The notes beneath the pieces were generated by a model. That model was not told the DNA's origin. It was given only the letters and a program-made list of their open reading frames with translations, and ran no database searches. Source: Prevotella sp. (GTDB lineage Bacteria > Bacteroidota > Bacteroidia > Bacteroidales > Bacteroidaceae). Taken from it: 37,934 bases of DNA. A program made the position numbers and the translations under genes. The stretch is taken from NCBI GenBank assembly GCA_017460765.1, contig JAFUAK010000047.1, forward strand, positions 1 through 37,934, written 5' to 3'. Below are positions 7,273 through 15,700 of this stretch, in pieces. Positions within the stretch are counted from its first letter, which is position 1, and each line of letters opens with the position of its first letter.

Positions 7273-7836
7273 GATAACCTCTTCTACCACCTTTGGGAAG
7301 TGCTCCATCTCCAGTTGGTGCTCCTTCCGGGCAATGTCGTCGACGGTGTCATCGGGTGAGAGGGCCGTGCGGAACTGGGCGATGATCTCGCCTGAGTCGC
7401 AGACGGGTGTCACCCAGTGCACCGTCATGCCAGTCTCCGTCTCTCCGGCAGCCTTCACGGCCTCGTGCACGTGGTGTCCCCACATGCCCTTTCCGCCGTA
7501 CTTCGGCAGCAGCGCCGGGTGGATGTTGATGATGGCTCGCGGGAAGGCCTCGATCAGGAACGTGGGCACCAGCGGCAGGAAGCCTGCCAGCACGATGAAG
7601 CCGATGTCGTAGCGTTTGAGCAGCGGCAGCATCACGTCGGGGTCGTTTAGGTCGGCCTTTGGCGTGACGGCTGTGGGCACGCCCAGCCGTTCTGCCCTCA
7701 CAAGGGCGTAGGCATCCGCCTTGTTGCTCACCACGAGGGCACAGTTCACGCGTTCTGAGCCTTTGAAGTACTTGATCAGGTTCTCGCAGTTCGTTCCGCT
7801 GCCTGATACGAAAATCGCGATATTTGTCTTGTTCAT
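7252..7836 (-). CDS. purN: Phosphoribosylglycinamide formyltransferase
   Basis: PurN transfers a formyl group from 10-formyl-THF to GAR in purine synthesis. Started at the ATG at 7834-7836 it has 194 residues, normal for PurN. The start gives MNKTNIAIFVSGSGTN, the expected first strand and phosphate-binding loop. The frame is open further upstream to 7932, but that part would cross the promoter and the ddh terminator. Catalytic residues are visible: N104 and H106 in INIHPALLP, and D147 in CDSGEII. It is convergent with lpd and their stop codons overlap by four bases. Both neighbours belong to one-carbon folate metabolism, but they are on opposite strands and separately transcribed. Confidence 0.95.
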   Translation of the reverse strand: MNKTNIAIFVSGSGTNCENLIKYFKGSERVNCALVVSNKADAYALVRAERLGVPTAVTPKADLNDPDVMLPLLKRYDIGFIVLAGFLPLVPTFLIEAFPRAIINIHPALLPKYGGKGMWGHHVHEAVKAAGETETGMTVHWVTPVCDSGEIIAQFRTALSPDDTVDDIARKEHQLEMEHFPKVVEEVIKSAAEN

Positions 7837-7853
7837 CTTGTCGGTTTTGGCTG

Positions 7854-7861
7854 CAAAGTTA
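7854..7861 (-). promoter_or_regulatory. purN promoter -7 element
   Basis: On the minus strand this reads TAACTTTG, matching TAnnTTTG. It ends 17 bases upstream of the purN ATG, so the leader is very short (about 10 bases). This supports the start at 7836 over the longer open frame. Confidence 0.65.
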
Positions 7862-7904
7862 CGCAAAAAACTCCAATCAGCCATCGGTTTTGGGTATTTT
7901 TTCC

Positions 7905-7956
7905 CCTGAAAGAAAAGAAAAGCCGCCGACATACACTTCGGTAGGTATGTCGGCGG
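7905..7956 (-). terminator. Intrinsic terminator of ddh
   Basis: Perfect 12-base arms (7923-7934 and 7945-7956) enclose a 10-base loop. On the minus strand the stem is followed by a T-rich tract (CTTTTCTTTTCTTTC). It lies 44 bases past the ddh stop and just before the purN promoter. Confidence 0.85.
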
Positions 7957-8000
7957 ACGTTGAAAGACTACAGATAGATCGGTCCTTGGCTGGGAACTTG

Positions 8001-8900
8001 TTACACCAGATGCTCGATGAGGTCAGCGCGGTCGCCGGGGAGCATGTCGATGACGGGAATCTCGACCATCGTGTAGCAGCCGGGCTGCAGGCGCATCGAG
8101 GCGCGGGCGACGTTGACGAGTACCTGTCCCGTGAGGGCGGGGTTGTTGATAGACATGTTGAACTCCAGGCGCTGGTTCTGCGTCTTACCGCTGACACCCT
8201 TGCGCACGAGGTTCACACCGTGACCCATGTCGCGCACGTCGTCGACGCTCTCCACCTGGAACACGTGGGTCTCGTCGCTGGCGAAGTAGGGATCGGCCTT
8301 GATGTCCTTTGTCACATCCTCCAGTTTGACACCGTCCTCCAGTTCTACGTACACCATGCGGCGATGGATGCCCTCACCGAGGGGGATGGTCATCGAGAGG
8401 GCGTTCTTCACGCCCTTCTTAGAGCGTACGCAGACGCTGTGGCCCATCGACATGCCGGGGCCGAAGTTGGTGTAGGAAAGACCCTTGGGGGCGAGGCTCT
8501 GCATGAGGGTGCGTACGATGGAGTCACTGCCTGGATCCCAGCCAGCGGCGATGACGCTGACGGTGCCGGTCTCCTGGTTGAGTTTCATCAGGCGCTCGCG
8601 GTAGCCGCGGATGTTGGTATGGATGTCGAAGGAGTCGACGGTATTGATGCCGAGGGGCAGGATCTGGTTGGCGTATTCCTCACAGGAGCGGGTGGGGGTA
8701 GCCAGGATGGCCACGTCGACGTCCTTCAGTTCACGGATGTCCTTCACCACCTCATACTGGGCGAGTTCTGCGGGCTTGTTCTCTGCGCCGTTGCGGCGCA
8801 CGATGCCTGCCACTTCAAAGTCGGGTGCCGTCTCCAGGGCCTGGAGGGCATACTGTCCGATGTTGCCGTAACCTACGACGGCTGCTCTGATTTTCTTCAT
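8001..8900 (-). CDS. ddh: Diaminopimelate dehydrogenase
   Basis: Ddh makes meso-diaminopimelate from tetrahydrodipicolinate, ammonia and NADPH in one step, serving lysine and peptidoglycan synthesis. It has 299 residues, close to the family norm. The N-terminus carries the Rossmann motif GYGNIG (10-15). The segments IAAGWDPGSDSIVRTL, FGPGMSMGHS and the C-terminal INNPALTGQVLVN are characteristic of Ddh rather than of DapB. It is a single-gene unit with its own promoter (8943-8950) and a clear terminator (7923-7956). A Ddh route is known in Bacteroides and relatives. Confidence 0.93.
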   Translation of the reverse strand: MKKIRAAVVGYGNIGQYALQALETAPDFEVAGIVRRNGAENKPAELAQYEVVKDIRELKDVDVAILATPTRSCEEYANQILPLGINTVDSFDIHTNIRGYRERLMKLNQETGTVSVIAAGWDPGSDSIVRTLMQSLAPKGLSYTNFGPGMSMGHSVCVRSKKGVKNALSMTIPLGEGIHRRMVYVELEDGVKLEDVTKDIKADPYFASDETHVFQVESVDDVRDMGHGVNLVRKGVSGKTQNQRLEFNMSINNPALTGQVLVNVARASMRLQPGCYTMVEIPVIDMLPGDRADLIEHLV

Positions 8901-8942
8901 ATTTTTATTATCTTTTGATGGTTATTTTCTGGTTTGCGGTTG

Positions 8943-8950
8943 CAAAAGTA
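8943..8950 (-). promoter_or_regulatory. ddh promoter -7 element
   Basis: On the minus strand this reads TACTTTTG, matching TAnnTTTG. It lies 42 bases upstream of the ddh ATG. The -33 region is weak. Confidence 0.55.
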
Positions 8951-9042
8951 CGGCGAATTTGGCGAATAACCTAACGAAATGGCAGAAAAAATATCTAAAA
9001 TCTTTCATTTTGTGACAATCTGCAAGGATTCAGGGCCGAAAT

Positions 9043-9107
9043 ACAATAAATTGTAACTCCCGTGCGTTTAATAAGAGGTGAAAAAAGAAAAATTGTAATT
9101 AAACAAT
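9043..9107. promoter_or_regulatory. Paired ACAAT/ATTGT inverted repeats upstream of ruvA
   Basis: Two short inverted repeats share the same half-sites: ACAAT-aa-ATTGT at 9043-9054, and ATTGT-6-ACAAT at 9092-9107, just before the ruvA start. The 214-base gap 8901-9114 holds these and the ddh promoter. I found no plus-strand TAnnTTTG for ruvA. The repeats could be operator half-sites or chance in AT-rich DNA. Confidence 0.3.
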
Positions 9108-9114
9108 AAAATTT

Positions 9115-9745
9115 ATGATAGAATACATCAAGGGGGAGTTGACCGAACTGACCCCGGCATTGGCGACAGTAGAGGCGGCAGGTGTCGGCTACGGGCTGAA
9201 CATCTCGCTGAACACGTATTCTGCGTTGCAGGGAGTCAGGAGTCAGGAGTCAGGAGTCGGGAGGCAGGATTGTGAAACTCTACGTCTACGAGGCCATTCG
9301 CGAAGATGCCCATCTGCTCTACGGGTTCGTGAACAAGAAGGAGCGGGAGATGTTCCTGCTGCTGATTACGGTGAGCGGTGTGGGTGCTAACACGGCGCGG
9401 ATGATGCTCTCAGGGATGAGCGTGAGCGAACTGTGCAGCGCCATCTCGACGGGCAACGCCAGGATGATCCAGAACGTGAAGGGCATCGGCAAGATGACAG
9501 CGCAGCGTATCATCGTGGACCTGCGGGACAAGATCGTGACGCTGGGCATTGCCGAGGAGATACCTGCTGGCGGCAGTGTGCAGGCGCCCGTAAACAATCA
9601 GGTGAAGGACGAGGCGGTAAGTGCGCTGACGATGCTGGGCTTTGCGCCAGCACCGAGTCAGAAGGTGGTGCTCCAGATTCTGCAGGAGCAGCCTACTGCC
9701 CCTGTGGAGCAGGTCGTGAAACTCGCCCTGAAACAAATTAAATGA
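9115..9745 (+). pseudogene. ruvA: RuvA Holliday junction helicase subunit, frameshifted in a heptad repeat
   Basis: RuvA binds Holliday junctions and loads RuvB. The first part (9115 to about 9232) reads [20 protein letters not shown] and continues to NTYSALQG, the start of RuvA domain I. From about 9272 a different frame resumes with [18 protein letters not shown] and runs through the helix-hairpin-helix region ([25 protein letters not shown]) to the C-terminal domain and the stop at 9743-9745. Between them lie five 7-base units (9233-9267). There are 40 bases between codon GGA (9232-9234) and AAA (9275), so the frame is off by one. Neither frame has a stop in the repeat, so deleting one unit would give an intact RuvA of roughly 207 residues. 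As read, the first frame stops at 9390. A GTG at 9272 could start a fragment lacking half of domain I. Real phase variation, a dead gene or an assembly slip are all possible. Confidence 0.85.
9233..9267 (+). repeat. Heptad tandem repeat inside ruvA (five units)
   Basis: Units are GAGTCAG at 9233, 9240 and 9247, GAGTCGG at 9254 and GAGGCAG at 9261. They lie where homologues have only a few residues between the conserved Q-G and the K-L-Y strand. Each unit shifts the frame by one base. Confidence 0.9.
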
Positions 9746-9749
9746 GGTT

Positions 9750-12700
9750 TTGAAGAGAGTCGTGTATGTGTTGATGGTCCTGTTGAGTGTGGCGGCGCTG
9801 GCCGCACCACCCCAGCAGCCTGTCGTCGAGGATGAGACCATCCCCGACTCTCTTTTACGCGCGCGCTGGCGAATCCAGAAGACGGCGCCCGTGCTGGTGG
9901 AGGATCTCGACTCGAGTGCCCTCGACCTGAAGCGCCCAGACAACATCCGTCAGACGGTGGAGTACGATGACTCGGCCAACGTCTACTATATCGGCTCGAA
10001 GATTGGCGACTCCTACCTGAATGCCCCCGTGCTGATGACTCCTGAGGAGTACATGGAGTGGAGCGAGAAGCGCGCCCTGCGCGACTTCTTCCGTCAGAAG
10101 AACACGGAGCACATCGAAAACAAGGGTGAGGACAAGTTCTCCTTCTCCGACATGCACTTCGACCTGGGTCCGGCAGAGAAGATATTCGGCCCTGGCGGCG
10201 TGCGCATCAAGACGCAGGGAACGGCGGAACTGAAACTCGGCGTGACGATGAAGAACATCGACAACCCCTCGCTGCCCATCCGTAACCGCAAGACCACCAG
10301 TTTCGACTTCGACGAGAAGATCAACCTGAATGTGAACGGTCGAGTGGGCGACAAGGTGAACATGAACCTGAACTACAACACCGACGCCACCTTCGACTTC
10401 GACACGCAGAACCTGAAACTGAAATACGAGGGCAAGGAAGACGAGATCATCAAACTCGTGGAGGCGGGTAACGTGAGTTTCCCCTCGAACAACTCGCTCG
10501 TGAAGGGTGCCAGCAGCCTCTTCGGTATCCGTACAGACATGCAGTTCGGCAAACTGAAACTCCAGACGGTGCTCTCGCAGAAGAAGTCATCGACGAAGAG
10601 CGTATCCTCCAAGGGCGGTACGCAGACCACCCCGTTCGAACTTGACGTGGCCGACTACGAGGAGAACCGACACTTCTTCCTTTCGCACTACTTCCGTGAG
10701 CACTACGACCAGGCGATGTCGACACTGCCCGACCTGATGACGGGTATCGAGATCAACCGCGTGGAGATCTGGGTGACGAACAAGACGGGTACGACGGCTA
10801 ACTCCCGCAACATCGTGGCACTGACCGACTTGGGCGAGAACACACAGGTGCATAACCCCTACTGGGGAGTCACAGGGCAGGCCGTACCCTGCAATGCCGC
10901 CAACAATGAGTATGAGACACTCGTCAGCAGTTTTGCCGAAGCCCGCGACATCGACCAGACGGCTACCGTGCTGGCAGCCATCCCCGGCTTCGAGGTGGGT
11001 ACAGACTACGAGAAACTGTCGAGTGCCCGTCTGCTCACCTCATCGGAATACACGGTGAACAAGGCGCTGGGCTACGTGTCGCTGAAGACGGGCCTTCAGA
11101 CCGACCAGGTGCTGGCCGTGGCCTACGAGTTCACCTCGGGCGGCGTGACCTATCAGGTGGGTGAGTTCGCCAGCGACCTGACGGAGACCTCGAAGGCCCT
11201 CTTCGTGAAGTCGCTGAAGAACACGTCGAACAATCCGACACAGGGCAACTGGCGACTGATGATGAAGAACGTGTACTACCTCGCCTCGACGGTGGAGAAG
11301 ACCAAGTTCCGTCTCGACATCAAGTACCAGAGCGATACGGCAGGCGTCTACCTGACCTATATCCCTGAACAGCAGGTGAAGAGCAAGACGCTGCTGAAAC
11401 TCCTGGGCTGTGACCGTCTGGACAATAACAACAAGACCAATCCAAACGGCTACTTCGACTTCGTGGAGGGCTACACCGTGTCGAACGGCCGTGTGTTCCT
11501 TCCTGCATCAGAGCCTTTCGGCACTTATCTGCAACAGCAACTGATGGCTGGCGGGCTGTCGGCATCGGAGGCCGAGAAGTACGCCTTCACCCAACTCTAC
11601 GACTCCACGAAGACGGTGGCGAAACAGAACGCCGAGCGCGACAAGTTCATCCTCGTGGGACAGTTCAAGGGCTCCTCAGCCAATGTCATCTCCCTCGGTG
11701 CCTATAACGTGCCGCAGGGCTCCGTCGTCGTGACGGCTGGCGGCGTGGTGCTCCAGGAAGGCTCCGACTACTCCGTCGACTACTCAGCGGGGGAGGTGAC
11801 CATCCTGAACCAGAGCATCATCGACGCAGGTACGAACGTCAACGTGTCGCTGGAGTCGAACACGGACTACGGCATGCAGCGCAAGACGATGATGGGCGTG
11901 AACTGGGAGTACGACTTCACGAAGAACTTCCAGATCGGCGGTACGCTGATGCACCTCTCCGAACAGGCCCTCACCTCGAAGGTGGCGATGGGCTCCGAGC
12001 CGCTGAGCAATACCCTCTGGGGCCTGAACGTGAACTGGAAGCAGGAGTCGCAGTGGCTCACGTCGATGCTCAACAAGATCCCCTTCCTCCACGTGAAGGA
12101 ACCGTCGCACATCACCTTCACAGGTGAGTTCGCCCAACTCATCGCGGGTACGGCCAGCGGTACGCAGGACAACGCTTCGTACATCGACGACTTCGAGAAT
12201 GCAAAGAATTATATCGACGTGAGCAATCCGAAGTCGTGGACGCTCTCCAGCGTGCCGTCGACCTTTACGGAGTCTTCCGACAAGACAGGTGTCACCAGCG
12301 GCTTCAACCGTGCCCGTCTGGCCTGGTACAATGTCGACCCCATCTTCACCCGCCGTTCCTCGACGCTGACGCCGAGCCACATCAAGAGCGACCTGGACCA
12401 GTTGTCGAACCACTATGTGCGCGAGGTCTATGTGAAGGAACTCTATCCGAACCGCGACCAGAGCACCTACAACGGCGCCACCTCGACGCTGCCGATTCTG
12501 AACCTGGCCTACTATCCCCAGGAGCGCGGCCCCTACAACCTGACGCACGACCTGAACAGCGACGGAACGCTGCAGCAGCCCGAGACGAAATGGGGCGGTA
12601 TGATGCGCAAACTGGAGACCACAGACTTCGAACAGGCCAACATCGAATATATCGAGTTCTGGCTGCTCGACCCCTTCATCTACACCCGTCAGCAGGGTAC

Positions 12701-15700
12701 TGCCTCCGACTACAGCGGCGACCTCTACTTCAACCTTGGCGAGATCAGCGAGGATATCCTGCGCGACGGCAAGAAGTTCTACGAGAGTGGCATGCCTGTC
12801 GACGGTACGGGTTCCTTCACCACCACCCAGTGGGGTAAGATTCCCCAGCAGGCCACGCAGACCTACGCCTTCGCCACCACCAGTGGCTCACGCCGTCTGC
12901 AGGATGTAGGCTTTAACGGACTCAACGACGATGAGGAGCGCGAATACGGAGCCTATCAGGAATGGCTCAACACCGTTGTGAACAGCGGTGTGATCACCAA
13001 CGACAGCATCATACAGGCCTGGCGCAACGACCCCGCTAACGATGACTACCACTATTTCCGCGGCTCGGACTACGATAACGAACAGCGCAGCATCCTCGAC
13101 CGCTATAAACTGATCAACAACCCCCAGGGCAACTCTCCTGATACAGACGAGCAGACGGAGTCGTACGACACCAGTTACAAGAGCGGTCCCGATGTGGAGG
13201 ATATCAATCAGGACTACACCCTCAGCGAGTTTGAGCGCTACTATCAGTACAAGGTGCGTATCTCGCCCGAGATCCTCGATGCCTACCGCAACGGGGCACC
13301 GCCAGCCGACTGCTTCATCACCGACATGCGTACCAGCAGCGTGAAACTCCGTAACGGCGACACCACGAGTGTCAACTGGTACCAGTTCCGCATCCCCCTG
13401 ACGGAGTACGAGCGCAAGGAGGGCAGCATCAGTGACCTCACCAGCATCCGCTTCATGCGTATGTTCATGACAGGTTTCCAGAAACCCATCGTGCTGCGCT
13501 TCGGCTCCCTCGACCTGGTGCGCGGCGAGTGGCGTATCTATAAGCAGAGCCTCGGCACAGGCGGTGCGGAAGGCGGTACATTGGAGGTGAGTGCCGTGAA
13601 CATTGAGGAGAACAATGACAAGAAGCCCGTGAACTACGTGCTGCCGCCAGGTATCTCACGCGTCACCGACCCCTCGCAGCCACAACTCGTGGAGAACAAC
13701 GAACAGGCCCTGAACATGGTGGTGAAGGAGTTGCAGCACAACGAGTCGAAGGCCGTCTATCGCAATACCACCATCGACCTACGCCAGTACAGACGCCTGC
13801 AGATGTTCGTGCATGCCAACCACCTCGATCCTGACGTTACCAGTCTGAAGGACAATCAACTGGCTGTGTTCATCCGTGTGGGCAGCGACTACAAGAACAA
13901 CTACTACGAATACGAGATTCCCCTGCAACTGACCCCCGACCGCAGCGACTACAGCAGATATTCCACCGCCGACCGTCGGCAGGTGTGGCCCGAGGAGAAC
14001 ATGCTCGACATCAACCTCGACATCTTTACGTGGCTGAAGAAACTTCGCAATCAGGCAAAGGGACAGGGCCTGGCTTCCTTCAGCCAACTCTTCACCGACT
14101 ACGATCCTGACCGCCCTAACAACAAGGTCAGTGTGATGGGTAATCCTTCACTTGGTGAGGTGAAGGTAATGATGATCGGTGTGCGCAACATCTCCAGCGA
14201 GGTAAAGTCGGGTGAGGTGTGGGTCAACGAACTGCGTCTGCTCGACACCAACAACGAGGGTGGCTGGGCTGCCTCGGGTACGATGAACGTGCAACTCTCT
14301 GACTTCGGAACGGTGAACCTGACAGGACGCTATGTCAGCGACGGTTTCGGCGGACTGGAAGAGGGTGTCATGCAGCGTTCAACGGATACGCAGAAAGAGT
14401 ACAGCGTGACGACCTCACTCGAACTCGGCAAGTTCTTCCCCGACAAGGCGAAGGTAAGCATCCCCCTCTACTACTCGCTGACGAAAGAGGAGACCCGTCC
14501 GCGCTACAATCCGCTCGACTCCGACATGCGTCTCGACGATGCCCTCGACGCTGTTGCCGACCAGCATGAGCGCGATAGCATCGAGTCGATTGCCGTCACC
14601 AAGACCACTAACTTGAACTTCTCGCTCTCCAACATGCGCTGGGGCCTGAAGACCAAGCGTCGTCCGATGCCCTATGATCCAGCCAACTTCTCCTTCAGTT
14701 ACAGCCATTCCCACCGCTATACCTCTGGCGAGACCACCGTCTATGAGAAGGAAGACCAGTGGCGTGGGGCCTTGAACTACAGTTACTCACCTGTCTATAA
14801 GACGTGGGAACCTTTCAAGGACCTCAAGGGCAAGTCGAAGTGGCTCAACTTCCCCAAGGCCATCGGTCTGAACTACCTGCCGCAGAGCATCACCTTGAAC
14901 TCAGAACTGTCACGCAGTTACTACGAACTGCAGGAGCGCGACCTGGAGAGTCTGGAGAACCAGAATCTGCCGCTGACGTTCAACGAGCAGTTCCTTTGGA
15001 ACCGTGACTTCTCCCTCCGCTGGGACTTCACCAAGAACCTGCACTTCAATTTCCAGTCGGTCACCCATGCAGAGATCGAGGAACCCTACACCCCCGTGAA
15101 CAAGGACCTCTATCCCGACCAGTACTCTGCTTGGAAGGACTCCGTGTGGACGAGTATCAAGAACCTCGGCGTGCCCCTTGACTACCAGCAGCAGGTGACA
15201 GCCTCCTATCAGTTGCCGCTGAATAAGTTGCCCATCTTCGACTGGGTGAACAGCGATGCCTCCTATAATGCCCGCTACTCCTGGGTACGCGGCACGAAGC
15301 GTACTGACGGTTCCTCGCTTGGCAACACCATCACCAGCAACCGTAGCCTGAACATCAACGGCAGTTTCAACATGGAGACGCTCTACAACCACGTGCCCTT
15401 CCTCAAGAAGGCCAACGAGCGCTTCAAGAAGGCCGTCTCCAGTTCCAGGAATTCCAGAAACTCAAGGACATCCAGGAATACTAAAGACCCAGTCAAGACG
15501 AGTAAGTCGAGTACCTATCAGCGCGAGATTACGCTCAGGGCCGATACCACTCTCACCATCGCCCACAACAAGAATTCCAAGCGCCTTATCGTCTCTGCCC
15601 GTACGAAGGACGGTAAACCCTACGAACTGAAATATAAGGTAATCGACGAGAACAAGATACTTATCAAGAACCTCGACACCGTGCAGATCAAACTCAGCAT

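Noticed and set aside
7837..7932. Possible N-terminal extension of purN
   Set aside because: It would cross the TAnnTTTG promoter and the ddh terminator tail, and adds no PurN-like sequence. The ATG at 7836 gives the normal family start.
15440..15482. Another heptad cluster in sprA
   Set aside because: The stretch repeats with a 9-base period that keeps the frame and encodes SRN-type tripeptides, so it is a coding repeat and not part of the 7-base family.
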